In this document: positions 41,930 to 50,994 of the stretch, piece by piece
How the letters are laid out: each line of letters begins with the position of its first letter
Position numbering within the stretch: position 1 is the stretch's first letter
DNA from: Paenalicyclobacillus mengziensis
GTDB taxonomy: Bacteria; Bacillota; Bacilli; Alicyclobacillales; Alicyclobacillaceae
Direction of reading: 5' to 3'
NCBI RefSeq assembly: GCF_017298635.1
Contig: NZ_CP071182.1
Location: 3,758,001 to 3,822,000 of the forward strand
DNA length: 64,000 nt
The notes under the pieces: generated by a model
What the model was told of the DNA's origin: nothing
Database searches by the model: none
Seen by the model: only the letters and a program-made list of their open reading frames with translations
Translations under genes and position numbers: made by a program

Positions 41930-42631
41930 CTAGATTCCAAGTGCCGGGCTGTGTCCTGGCAGTGCCAGAATCAGGGCTACAACAGTCAGAATCGACAATC
42001 CATAGCTCAAGTACCGTACAGCTTTTGCGTACCTAAGTTGCGGTTTTACCACGAACCACGCTGCGAGGATAACCCCTGCAATTAAACCACCAATGTGTGC
42101 TGAATTACCGATGTCCGACGACGAGAAGCCGTACGCGAGGTTAATGACCAGGATGATGAGCAGTTGATTCCGTGCTGCCTTCGTTAGTATGCCTTTAAAG
42201 GACATATATAACGCGACGCCAAAGATGCCAAATATCGCTCCTGAAGCTCCTGCCGAAGTGACGTCATGCGCTGCAAACACGAGGATAGCAAGGTTTCCGA
42301 CGAGTCCCGACAGGAGATACGTGGTCAGAAACATAGGGCTCCCCAAAAGCCACTCAACGACGTACAAAGAGCCAAGCGATACCATATTCAGCCCAATATG
42401 TACCAATCCAAAATGTACAAACATAGCTGTAAAGAGACGCCACCACTGACCCCCGGACACCACGTCAGGCCAATCTAGAGCGCCACTTTGAACAATTCCT
42501 TGGATAGACAAACCTCTAAATCCCTCTACAACGACGAACCAGACGACGTTCACGAGAATCAGTATCCAGGTGACAGGGGTTTGTCGCCAGAGTCTCGGAC
42601 GTCGCACCACTATGGTCTTTTCATCATCCAT
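41930..42631 (-). CDS. Rhomboid-family intramembrane serine protease
   Basis: 233 residues with six to seven membrane helices. The catalytic serine lies in GASGAIFGIFG and the catalytic histidine in NSAHIGGLIAG; the asparagine-containing HIGLNMVSLGSLY helix is also typical (H-x-x-x-N). It cleaves membrane proteins within their helices. The N-terminus is cytoplasmic and basic (VRRPRLWRQTP). It has short spacing to the glycosyltransferase gene upstream (82 bp), on the same strand. Confidence 0.88.
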   Translation of the reverse strand: MDDEKTIVVRRPRLWRQTPVTWILILVNVVWFVVVEGFRGLSIQGIVQSGALDWPDVVSGGQWWRLFTAMFVHFGLVHIGLNMVSLGSLYVVEWLLGSPMFLTTYLLSGLVGNLAILVFAAHDVTSAGASGAIFGIFGVALYMSFKGILTKAARNQLLIILVINLAYGFSSSDIGNSAHIGGLIAGVILAAWFVVKPQLRYAKAVRYLSYGLSILTVVALILALPGHSPALGI

Positions 42632-42713
42632 TCGCGTGTTCCACCGCCCGCTGTTGTAGTAAACTGTCTCACATCGCTTAGCCAGATTGCATACCTTCGC
42701 ACAGAACTTTGAC

Positions 42714-43877
42714 TCATGAAAGGTCCAACTGCAGCCCTTGCCGTTGTGATTCTGGAATCACAACGCCCATAGCCGCATAGCCTTCGAGGTAAGCTTTGAG
42801 CATCGCGTCCGGAGAAAACCGTGGCAAGACTCTGCTCTTGAAACGCTCAACAATATCGGCTGCTAGGCCGGGTTGTGTGAATAGCTGCACAATTTGTTCA
42901 GACAACACCTGTGCGTTCCCTTGCGGAAACAATAAACCTGTCTCTCCATCAATAATCAAGTTTTGAATGCCGGGAATGTCCGAACCGATGTTCGGCACTC
43001 CATAAGCTCCTGCCTCGAGAATGGCAAACGGGGACTCCCCCTCACTCTTCGACGGCAGCACGTGAACGTCAAATGCAGAATATAAACGCTGAACATCTTT
43101 AACAAAACCAAGGAAATGAACGAATTCCCGTACCCCGTTGTCGCTCGCCACACGTTCAAGTTCAGAAAGCTGTTCTCCTGGTCCCGCACTAACGAGATAA
43201 GCGGGTCTATTTACCTTTGCCTTGACGAGGGGCAAGGCGGCTATCGCTGTACCGATATCCTTTACCGGATCGAGCCTGGCAACGACACCAATAAGCACAC
43301 TTTCCGGCTCAATGCGAAGAGAGCGACAGAGTTCCTCGTGCGCGGTACCGCGATTCACGCTCTCGGATACCGGGTCAATGGCATTGGCCACGTAAAATGC
43401 AGGAATTCCTTGCACGTGGGCTGCAAACGATCGGTTTCCGACAAACACCCCGACGGTCCGTCTCAGACAAAATAGATTCAGTCGTGTAAACAACATGGAT
43501 TTCAGGCGACTGCCAAGAAAATCCTTGAGCGGGTCGCTGTGTATCGTGGACGTGAACAGGCGCTTGGCTCGACGAGTAGCCGCATAGACCACGACATTTG
43601 CCCGTGGGCCATGGGCATGCCACAGTGAATCCGGGTACGTTTCCCGCATCATCCGAGTCAGTGTTCGAATTCGAAAAAGTGTGGACCCATCGAGCACGGG
43701 TACAGCACCATAGACCTCCTCGATATCTTCGTGAAGAGGACCCGTTCCGAGGGACAGAAAGCGGATGAATGGCTGGAGCTTGTAGTTCGCCGCTGCCTTG
43801 GCGAAAGCGAGAATATGTGTTGCGGCCCCCCCTCGTTCATTTCCGGGGAAGACAACTGCTATTTGCCTCAAAATCAT
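42714..43877 (-). CDS. Glycosyltransferase family 4 protein
   Basis: 387 residues. The N-terminal half starts with VVFPGNERGGAATHIL, and the C-terminal Rossmann half contains GVVARLDPVKDI, the nucleotide-sugar region SAGPGEQLSELE and the E-x7-E motif in SKSEGESPFAILEAGAYGVP, all GT4 hallmarks (retaining, GT-B fold). The acceptor and sugar are unknown. A 101-residue protein (43906-44211) lies 28 bp upstream. It is probably involved in a cell-surface glycan with the cluster at 45-52 kb, although htpX and a terminator separate them. Confidence 0.87.
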   Translation of the reverse strand: MILRQIAVVFPGNERGGAATHILAFAKAAANYKLQPFIRFLSLGTGPLHEDIEEVYGAVPVLDGSTLFRIRTLTRMMRETYPDSLWHAHGPRANVVVYAATRRAKRLFTSTIHSDPLKDFLGSRLKSMLFTRLNLFCLRRTVGVFVGNRSFAAHVQGIPAFYVANAIDPVSESVNRGTAHEELCRSLRIEPESVLIGVVARLDPVKDIGTAIAALPLVKAKVNRPAYLVSAGPGEQLSELERVASDNGVREFVHFLGFVKDVQRLYSAFDVHVLPSKSEGESPFAILEAGAYGVPNIGSDIPGIQNLIIDGETGLLFPQGNAQVLSEQIVQLFTQPGLAADIVERFKSRVLPRFSPDAMLKAYLEGYAAMGVVIPESQRQGLQLDLS

Positions 43878-43905
43878 TGCGCCCCTTTACAACAAAGGAA
43901 GGCGG

Positions 43906-44211
43906 TTAGCTCGGCCGCCTTCCCTCATGCACGTTTTCCTCAAGGTACTTTTCTACATCTCTTTCGTTAAAACGGACTGATTCCCGCAACAATAGCACAT
44001 AATCAATGGAGGCACCCAGTTGCTCACCTACAAAATCAAGGATATGGTGGCGGCAGCGAGTCGCATCTGGCCAATACGGCTCGAAGCGACGTTCGAGGTG
44101 ATGCAGTTGTTCCTCGGTAAGGCCCGGAATCAGCTGTGTGAAGGCTTCCGACGGGAGTTCCAAGATATCATAGCTTTTGCCATCATATTCGATGTTCAGA
44201 CCCAGTCGCAT
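43906..44211 (-). CDS. Small hypothetical protein
   Basis: 101 residues, acidic and helical (LTEEQLHHLERRFEPY; RESVRFNERDVEKYLEENV), without a known domain or membrane segment. The ATG at 44211 with AAGGGAAGTG upstream is preferred over the ORF opening at 44253. It precedes the GT4 gene by 28 bp, implying co-transcription. Function not known. Confidence 0.6.
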   Translation of the reverse strand: MRLGLNIEYDGKSYDILELPSEAFTQLIPGLTEEQLHHLERRFEPYWPDATRCRHHILDFVGEQLGASIDYVLLLRESVRFNERDVEKYLEENVHEGRRPS

Positions 44212-44368
44212 GCGTTCACTTCCCTTCAGATGTCGCCTGCGCTTCGATTGCAATTCTGGATTTGTTCATATAGTATAGCGAATCCAGCCTTGGCAAACAA
44301 ATGGTTGTACCCTAGAATCTATCTTACAAATGTTTTTACTAATTACACTAGGAGGATGTCGACGACCT

Positions 44369-45217
44369 GTGAACTCTGCAAAAACATGGTTTCTGATGGG
44401 TTTACTGACCGTCATTCTGGTGCTAATAGGCCGCTTTATCGGCGGTTCTACAGGCATGCTGGTGTTTCTCTTGATTGGGATAGTGATGAATTTATTCAGC
44501 TACTGGACAAGCGGAAGCATGGCCATCATGATGACCAGAAGTCGACCGGTGTCGGAAGCTGAACTACCGGAAGTGTACGCCATCGTTCGCCGTTTGTCTC
44601 AGCGGGCGGATTTGCCTATGCCTGAAATTTACCTCACGCCAACACAGCAACCGAACGCGTTTGCCACTGGCCGAAACGCCGCTCATGCCAGAGTCGCTGT
44701 GACTGAGGGCATCCTGCAGGCATTGCCAGCGCGTGAACTAGAAGGGGTTCTGGCCCACGAACTGGGCCATGTACGGAACCATGACATCTTGATTAGCTCC
44801 ATGGCTGCGACACTCGCCGGTGTGATTACATCCATCGCGAATATGCTGCAATGGGGACTGTTGTTCGGTGGCTTTGGGGGTCGTGATGAGCGAAACGGCA
44901 ACGCCGCAGCAGAAATTGCCATGATGATTTTGGCACCTATCGCTGCGATGATGGTTCAAATGGCGATTTCAAGGTCGCGGGAGTTTAAGGCGGACGCCAC
45001 TGGTGCAAAGCTCGTTGGTGACCCCACCCCCCTTGCGGACGCACTTGAGCGACTCGAGTATTACAGCGGACGGGTCCCAAATCCGGTCAATCCCGCCATG
45101 TCACATATGTTTATCGTCAATCCCTTCCGAGGTGAATCACTGGCTCGATTGTTCAGTACTCACCCGGCTACGGAAGAACGTGTCCGACGTTTGCGCAATA
45201 TGAGAGTGCTCGGATAA
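44369..45217 (+). CDS. htpX: Membrane zinc metalloprotease HtpX
   Basis: 282 residues. Two N-terminal membrane helices are followed by the zinc site HELGHVRNHD, two more helices and the conserved SREFKADATGAKL with the third zinc ligand. The family degrades misfolded membrane proteins. The in-frame GTG at 44369 is the likely start; AGGAGG lies 13 bases before it, a long spacing. An ATG overlapping the site is out of frame. It is divergent to the small gene and convergent with UDP-glucose dehydrogenase. Confidence 0.9.
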   Translation: MNSAKTWFLMGLLTVILVLIGRFIGGSTGMLVFLLIGIVMNLFSYWTSGSMAIMMTRSRPVSEAELPEVYAIVRRLSQRADLPMPEIYLTPTQQPNAFATGRNAAHARVAVTEGILQALPARELEGVLAHELGHVRNHDILISSMAATLAGVITSIANMLQWGLLFGGFGGRDERNGNAAAEIAMMILAPIAAMMVQMAISRSREFKADATGAKLVGDPTPLADALERLEYYSGRVPNPVNPAMSHMFIVNPFRGESLARLFSTHPATEERVRRLRNMRVLG

Positions 45218-45266
45218 TTGCTCTGAGTTCGGATAAGGACAATGTCTCTCCATATAGTACGAGTAG

Positions 45267-45296
45267 TACGAGGCCGGGCCGTCCCCCAGCCTCGTA
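45267..45296. terminator. Hairpin between convergent htpX and ugd genes
   Basis: TACGAGGC and GCCTCGTA pair around a 14-base loop in the 115-bp gap between two convergent genes. A/T-rich bases follow on the plus strand. Confidence 0.55.
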
Positions 45297-45332
45297 TTAT
45301 CTTACTGAAGCTTGCTCCCCTCGGTCGGTCAA

Positions 45333-46589
45333 TTACAGAAAGTAACGAAAGTCAAGGACAGAGCCCTCATCAAACAGGTGCTGCTTCTCCTTAAACTCAC
45401 TCCACGCAGTTAGGACAACAAGATATTTTGCACTCTTGCTCATTTCTTCTAGACTATTTACGTATGCGACTCGAAACGGATAATTGTCTCTGAACTCACT
45501 CATAGCCATTGGGTCATACGCGACAATATGCTGATAGCCACGCTGCATGAGCAATCGGATGATATCTGCGGCTGGCGTTCCGCGTGTGTCGTTTGAACCC
45601 GGTTTAAACGCGAGTCCAAGGATGCCGATTGTCTCCTCCAGAGGGACCTTGGCTGCGATTTTGGATACAACAAATTCCTTGACTTCGTCATTCACTTTCA
45701 GCACGCTGTTCAGCAACCCCGGATGGTGCCCTGTTTCTTCTGCTTTCCGAATGAAAGCCAGCGTGTCTTTCGGCAGACAGTAGCCACCAAAGCCGCACCC
45801 GGGAAACACGTATGATGTCATGGAGGCAGGTGTTCCGGACCACCGTTTGTCCATGCTCAAGAGATGAAACGATTGTTTTACATCAATGTCTTCAAACTTA
45901 TCTGCGACCATCGACATCTCATTTGCAAAGCTAATCATTGTAGCCAACAGCGTGTTCGACATGTATTTGATAAACTCTGCCGCGCTATAGGAAACAAAAA
46001 ACACAGGAACTGCAAACGGTTGATACAGGGCGTTCAGAGTCGCCCTGCTGAGTTTATCGTCACAGCCGATGACAACGCGATCCGGTGAAATAAAGTCTTC
46101 CCACGCATGTCCCTCCCGCAAAAACTCAGGATTGACAGCTAACCCGACGTCAACACCAATACGCAGCCCCATCTGCTCAAGCAGCGGCCGAATGACCCTT
46201 TTTGTCGTCTGTGGAGGAACCGTTGACTTCACAACCACAGTCTTCAATGAACCCTCGAATTTTTCAGCGGTATTTTCTATAGCTTGACACAGATAACTCA
46301 AATTCGCCGTGCCATCGTCAGCACACGGTGTACCAACACAGTAAAAGATGACGTCGCTCGTAACGAGCGCCCTGTTTAGTTGACTCTCACCGACAATCTC
46401 CAGGTTGTGAGACAGGCCGTGGTGCAAGGCTTCCTCAAGCCCTGGCTCGTAAAACGGTATGCTCCCGGAACGAATCAGCTCTGCCTTTGCGTCATCGATG
46501 TCGTACCCAAAGACCTTATGCCCCTTGGCGCTAAATCCAACTGCCGTCGTTAACCCAACGAATCCGAGTCCAATCACGGTGACAATCAT
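45333..46589 (-). CDS. ugd: UDP-glucose 6-dehydrogenase
   Basis: 418 residues. The NAD site is GLGFVGLTTAVGF at the N-terminus. GTPCADDGTANLSYL, KSTVPPQTT and NPEFLREGHAWEDF are the usual conserved blocks, and the catalytic cysteine lies in GCGFGGYCLPKD. The C-terminal domain has GLAFKPGSNDTRGTPA. It makes UDP-glucuronate from UDP-glucose with two NAD. GDP-mannose dehydrogenase is a less likely alternative. Its start overlaps the stop of the upstream epimerase-like gene by four bases, so the two are coupled. Confidence 0.92.
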   Translation of the reverse strand: MIVTVIGLGFVGLTTAVGFSAKGHKVFGYDIDDAKAELIRSGSIPFYEPGLEEALHHGLSHNLEIVGESQLNRALVTSDVIFYCVGTPCADDGTANLSYLCQAIENTAEKFEGSLKTVVVKSTVPPQTTKRVIRPLLEQMGLRIGVDVGLAVNPEFLREGHAWEDFISPDRVVIGCDDKLSRATLNALYQPFAVPVFFVSYSAAEFIKYMSNTLLATMISFANEMSMVADKFEDIDVKQSFHLLSMDKRWSGTPASMTSYVFPGCGFGGYCLPKDTLAFIRKAEETGHHPGLLNSVLKVNDEVKEFVVSKIAAKVPLEETIGILGLAFKPGSNDTRGTPAADIIRLLMQRGYQHIVAYDPMAMSEFRDNYPFRVAYVNSLEEMSKSAKYLVVLTAWSEFKEKQHLFDEGSVLDFRYFL

Positions 46590-47701
46590 TGGCCAAAACC
46601 ACGCTCCTTAAAGAATTGCAGCTCTCGGTAGATACCTTCCTGAAGCGAAATTTTTGGCAGAAAGGAAAGCAGATTCTTAGCCTTTGAGATATCCGGACAA
46701 CGCCTGGATGGATTATGAGTCAGATAGTGAGGGTCTGATGAGGGAATAAAGTCGATTTGTCCGTTGTAGCCAAACATGTCCTTCCCCACTTCGATGTAGA
46801 GCTCTGCCAGACCCTTCATGGAAATTTCTGGGTGATCAGTCCCGATGTTAAAGCATTCAAACTTTCCATACAACAGAGCTTTAAGATAACCCACAAGCGC
46901 ATCGGCTATATAGCAAAATGTTCGCGTTGGCGTACCGTCTGAGTGAACCACAACGTTTTTCCGGGATAGAATCGCTTCCGTAAAATCTGCTGTCACCCGT
47001 TTGTCGTCCAGGTTCGTTCCCGGACCAAAATTATTGAACGGACGGACAACTGTAATCGGCAGCTTGAATTGGTTCGCAAAGATCTCACACAGCGTTTCTC
47101 CAAATCGTTTGGATTCGTCGTAACACGCTCTGGGCCCGAGAGAACTCACGTTGCCCCAGTAACTTTCTGGAGTAGGGATAAACTGACTGTCAGGTTCGCC
47201 GTAAATCTCGCTGCTCGAAAAAAATAAAAACCCCCGTAAATCAGCATCTTTACCGTATTCCAACAGTCTTCGAAGCCCCCACACGTTCGCGTCGACAGTT
47301 TCCAGTGGATACCTTCTATAGAACGGCGGAGATGCGATGGAGGCCATGTGTACGATGAAATTGACGGAGTCATCGTCATTCGCAATCACGGCGTCAAGGT
47401 TCCCCTGAATGACATCAAAGTCGTGAATTTCAACGACCTTGGATGATTCGTTGATTTGATTCACCCAGTCGTGCTTTCCGAGTTGAAAGTTGTCCAGCCC
47501 TATCACCTTTCGAATACCAAGTTCCTCGGCATACCTGTCCAAAAAGTTCAGCAAATAATATCCAATAAATCCAGCACACCCGGTAACGACGATGGTTGCC
47601 CCGTTGAATTTTCGTATCTCGCTGTCGGTGAGACTTGACAAAACATATTTCAGGTCGTGGTGAATGATGTTTTGCTTTGGCAGCACAGCGCTCACGCTCA
47701 C
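46586..47701 (-). CDS. SDR-family UDP-glucuronate decarboxylase-like enzyme
   Basis: 371 residues. The NAD motif TGCAGFIG, the SSSEIYG block and the catalytic Y-x-x-x-K (CYDESKRFGE) define an extended short-chain dehydrogenase. The segments PFNNFGPG and DGTPTRTFCYI are shared with UDP-xylose synthase and dTDP-glucose dehydratase types. Coupling to UDP-glucose dehydrogenase suggests that it uses UDP-glucuronate to make UDP-xylose, an inference. An N-terminal extension of about 35 residues precedes the Rossmann motif. Confidence 0.82.
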   Translation of the reverse strand: MSVSAVLPKQNIIHHDLKYVLSSLTDSEIRKFNGATIVVTGCAGFIGYYLLNFLDRYAEELGIRKVIGLDNFQLGKHDWVNQINESSKVVEIHDFDVIQGNLDAVIANDDDSVNFIVHMASIASPPFYRRYPLETVDANVWGLRRLLEYGKDADLRGFLFFSSSEIYGEPDSQFIPTPESYWGNVSSLGPRACYDESKRFGETLCEIFANQFKLPITVVRPFNNFGPGTNLDDKRVTADFTEAILSRKNVVVHSDGTPTRTFCYIADALVGYLKALLYGKFECFNIGTDHPEISMKGLAELYIEVGKDMFGYNGQIDFIPSSDPHYLTHNPSRRCPDISKAKNLLSFLPKISLQEGIYRELQFFKERGFGQ

Positions 47702-47719
47702 TCCTCCTTCCTAGAATCT

Positions 47720-48418
47720 CTAACTGATGCGACGCAGAAATGTCTCATAGTCCATGCGCATTCGTCGTAGCCTGTGCTCCGGCGACGGAAAGCCTGCATA
47801 GTGAAGAATGGATGGATTCGTCGGCAGAGGGTCAAGTGTCAATTGAGTGTTCCATTTCAAATCCAACGGACTCACCATAGAACTAAACGTGGTTGGTCCG
47901 CTGTACGAATTAGGGTCATGTGGGTCTCGATATCCAAGCAGTCGAATGAAAGCCGCCTGTTCCCACCAAACGTCGTGCATCAAGTCAGCTTGTGCCCAGA
48001 CGGCTTCGAGGAGCTCTGTAGCCCTCGAGTTGCGGTGGACCACCCAGACCCCTGTGTTAGGGTAAAAGTGTGGGGCGTAAAGGTGTGTCGCCAACTGCAT
48101 CGCACAGGTGTCATTAAATTCTTGTCGAATATCGGTGTCAGGATTGATAATCAACGTATCTGCATCTAACCAAATCACCGTCTCATAGAAGTTCAACAAA
48201 TGTTTGAGCAGAACGACTTTGTCCCACGCCTCTGGACGGTCCGCTGCCAACCTGTTATCTAACTTCAGCAAAGCCGTGTCCATACCATACTTTTCGGCGT
48301 AATGATTCACAGTTTTACTCATGATATCCATCAAAATGCGATAGCTGCCGCCGTTTGCCAAACTACAGACGACGATTGGACTTCGCGGGACAATGCCCAG
48401 ATTTACATCAGGAATCAC
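47720..48418 (-). CDS. Putative glycosyltransferase (GT34-like)
   Basis: 232 residues. The metal-binding D-x-D is in IWLDADTLI, and the layout with PNTGVWVVHRNS and a WWEQAAFIRLL segment resembles galactosyl/xylosyl transferases of the GT34 type (GMA12/MNN10). Inverting or retaining chemistry and sugar are unknown. Its start overlaps the stop of the glucose-1-phosphate cytidylyltransferase gene by four bases, and 18 bp separate it from the next gene. Confidence 0.75.
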   Translation of the reverse strand: MIPDVNLGIVPRSPIVVCSLANGGSYRILMDIMSKTVNHYAEKYGMDTALLKLDNRLAADRPEAWDKVVLLKHLLNFYETVIWLDADTLIINPDTDIRQEFNDTCAMQLATHLYAPHFYPNTGVWVVHRNSRATELLEAVWAQADLMHDVWWEQAAFIRLLGYRDPHDPNSYSGPTTFSSMVSPLDLKWNTQLTLDPLPTNPSILHYAGFPSPEHRLRRMRMDYETFLRRIS

Positions 48419-49209
48419 TTGTGCTCACCGCCTTCCACGAGATGCAGCCAGGGTGCTGTACCGGAGACCCACAGTTGTTCAAGCTGGTTCTTATCCCGAA
48501 GGGTATCCATTGGGTGCCAGAATTGCCTGTGGGGGTATGCCATCAATTGACCTTCGTTCGCCAGGCGTGACAAAACATCGCGCTCAAGCACAGTGTCATC
48601 AGAATCGATATAGTCAAAAATCTCAGGTTGCATCACGAAAAATCCAGCATTGATCCACCCCGCTCCACCTTTCTCCTTCTCCGCAAAGCTGGTTATGGTG
48701 CCATTGTCACTTACTTCGAGAGCCCCGAAACGGTCATCCCGTTGATAGGCAGTGAGCGTGGCAAGTTTACCGTGATTCCTGTGAAATTCCACCAATTCCT
48801 CAATGTTGATGTCAGCGACTCCGTCCCCATACGTCAACATGAAAGGTTCATGTCCCACATACTTTTGAATCCGCTTCAGTCTCCCACCGGTCATTGATTT
48901 TGGACCCGTATCCACTAGTGTCACTTGCCATGGTTCCACGGACCTTGGCTCAATGATTTTTTCATCACCGCTGCGAAAATCGAAGGTCACGTTGGAAGTA
49001 TGCAACACGTAACTTGCAAAGTAGTCCTTGATGACATGGCCCTTGTATCCTAAACAGATGATGAAATCCCGAAAACCAAAGTAGGAGTAGATCTTCATGA
49101 TATGGTACAAAATGGGTTGGCCTCCGATTTCAATCATTGGCTTTGGTTTAGAATGAGATTCCTCGCTGATTCTGGTTCCAAACCCACCTGCCAAAATTAC
49201 AACCTTCAA
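48415..49209 (-). CDS. rfbF: Glucose-1-phosphate cytidylyltransferase
   Basis: 264 residues. VVILAGGFGTRISEES with SKPKPMIEIGG is the nucleotidyltransferase core, and YGDGVADINI, GALEVSDNGTI and GAGWINAGFFVM are the marks of RfbF, which makes CDP-glucose from CTP and glucose-1-phosphate. The start is the TTG at 49209 with GGGAGG eight bases upstream; the in-frame ORF opens at 49245. CDP-glucose dehydratase (rfbG) is not seen in this window, so the CDP-sugar's further use is unclear. Confidence 0.9.
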   Translation of the reverse strand: MKVVILAGGFGTRISEESHSKPKPMIEIGGQPILYHIMKIYSYFGFRDFIICLGYKGHVIKDYFASYVLHTSNVTFDFRSGDEKIIEPRSVEPWQVTLVDTGPKSMTGGRLKRIQKYVGHEPFMLTYGDGVADINIEELVEFHRNHGKLATLTAYQRDDRFGALEVSDNGTITSFAEKEKGGAGWINAGFFVMQPEIFDYIDSDDTVLERDVLSRLANEGQLMAYPHRQFWHPMDTLRDKNQLEQLWVSGTAPWLHLVEGGEHK

Positions 49210-49367
49210 GTCTGATTCCTCCCTTACAGTGGCATCGTCACACAAGTCCCAGACGTTCCAGGGTCAGCTGTGTCCGACTCGTCTATCGTAAAAAATGCAA
49301 AAACAGACAAGTTGTTCACGTCATGCGCCTGATGTTGTCTCTTCATGGCATGAAATGAGCGTACGCC

Positions 49368-50915
49368 CTATCGATATGTGGTCACCGTTCGATAGAACGT
49401 AACTGCCAAAGTAGGTCTTCTACGCACAGCACCATTTATCATCACACCATGGTTGCGAAGCGAATATCGTCTCCATTTTCTGGCAAGTACAGTGCAGTTC
49501 CATGTACACTCCTTGCCTGGCCTTCGTGCAAGCCTCTTGATGCGGATGACGGGCGTCCTGACTCCGGGTGCACGTCGGCGCAGCCCTTTTTCACTCCACC
49601 CCGACTTTATCAGCCGGAGTTGAACGACCGCGGCTTTCGATCCGGTTGGGACATGAAGAACCGCACGCTTGATGTTCGCGTCTGAAGGCAGTTCAAGAAG
49701 ATTAAACGAGACAAAGTTCCTCGTATACTTGCCCCTCCGAACCACACCATAGCGATTGGGCTGGAGATGGACCTTCGTCTCGACCCGCAGCTCTACGGCT
49801 TGGCGAGGCAGCGACGGAATTTCCCTCATCAAATCACGATAAACGGCGACCGTTTTATTAGCGACCTCCTGCCAACGAAACTGGTCTGCCCTTTGCAAGC
49901 CGCTGGCCGCCAGATGGCTTCGCAACAACGGATCGGTCAGCAGTACACGCAAACCTTCTGAAATACTCTCGACGCTCAAGGGGTCAACGTGGAAGACTGT
50001 GGCTCCGGAAACTTCGGGGATGGAAGTCGAATTTGAAGTCAGCACGGGAGCTCCGCATTGCATCGCGTTCAAGACGTCGAAACCCCACCCCTCGTACAAC
50101 GACGGGAGTGCGACTACGTGCGCGAGATTGTATAGTCTCAGCAGTTGCGATTTCGAAACATGCCCGAGACAATGAACACTCCCTGGGCGACCGTGGTCAG
50201 CAGCCATTTGACTCAGTCTGTTTGCCACTTCAGATGTGACGGGTCCGACAAGCAGCAATTGAAATGACTGAGCGAGGTCCCGTGTAGCACGAGCAAATGC
50301 CTCGACAAGTCTCTCTGCATTTTTACGAAAATCCATTGGCGAAACAGCCAAAACAAACGGGTGATTCGCGGGAAGTAAGTGCTGTACGGCATCCAGTGTG
50401 GTGTTTGGAAGTCTATAGAATCCTTCGTCAGGTCCTGTCCCCACAGAAACAATTTGTCCAGGTTGAAATCCCATTCGAATCAAGTCTTGTCGGGTCCACT
50501 CCGAAACTGAAAGAAGCCGGTGTGGGTGTTGAAGCATTCTCAGGTGTGAATCGTAACTGTTACGCGAAGACTCGTTCGCGAGATACACGTCAGGGTACAT
50601 CATCGGAATCACGTCATAAACGGTGGCCACAGTCCTTATGGGTGGGATTCTCGTTGAATTGAAGACCTCAGGATAGGGAAACGACATCGGACTCGGCAGA
50701 TGCAGAACGTCTAGCTGATTTTCCAAGATAAACTTTGAAATTTGGTCAATGTACATGTCCGATGTCATACCTTCGTACATCGGCTCGAAAAATAACAGCT
50801 GCACATCTGGGTGCTCATTCAAATGACGTATCATATGAAAACAGTAAGTTCCAATTTCGGAATTTACGGAATACGAACTTTGCGTATGGTGCATGTCAAT
50901 CCCAACGCGGATCAT
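49368..50915 (-). CDS. GT4 glycosyltransferase with a C-terminal beta-sandwich-like domain
   Basis: 515 residues. Residues about 1-375 are GT4: VGIDMHHTQSSYSVNSEIG, AVSPMDFRKNAERLVEAF and the E-x7-E pattern in YEGWGFDVLNAMQCGAPV. From about residue 385 a strongly basic domain of 130 residues follows (FNLLELPSDANIKRAVLHVP, WSEKGLRRRAPGV, ending in TLAVTFYRT). Its strand pattern resembles DNRLRE-type domains normally found on secreted proteins. Such an addition to a cytoplasmic glycosyltransferase is unusual. The ATG at 50915 with AAAGG upstream is preferred; the ORF extends to 51113 into the gene before it. Confidence 0.8.
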   Translation of the reverse strand: MIRVGIDMHHTQSSYSVNSEIGTYCFHMIRHLNEHPDVQLLFFEPMYEGMTSDMYIDQISKFILENQLDVLHLPSPMSFPYPEVFNSTRIPPIRTVATVYDVIPMMYPDVYLANESSRNSYDSHLRMLQHPHRLLSVSEWTRQDLIRMGFQPGQIVSVGTGPDEGFYRLPNTTLDAVQHLLPANHPFVLAVSPMDFRKNAERLVEAFARATRDLAQSFQLLLVGPVTSEVANRLSQMAADHGRPGSVHCLGHVSKSQLLRLYNLAHVVALPSLYEGWGFDVLNAMQCGAPVLTSNSTSIPEVSGATVFHVDPLSVESISEGLRVLLTDPLLRSHLAASGLQRADQFRWQEVANKTVAVYRDLMREIPSLPRQAVELRVETKVHLQPNRYGVVRRGKYTRNFVSFNLLELPSDANIKRAVLHVPTGSKAAVVQLRLIKSGWSEKGLRRRAPGVRTPVIRIKRLARRPGKECTWNCTVLARKWRRYSLRNHGVMINGAVRRRPTLAVTFYRTVTTYR

Positions 50916-50994
50916 ATGTTCACTACCTTTCACAATGAGCGGTTTCCCAGGGACTCGATTAGTCAACCGGGAGTCATGTCCAAGCCGTGGAAAA

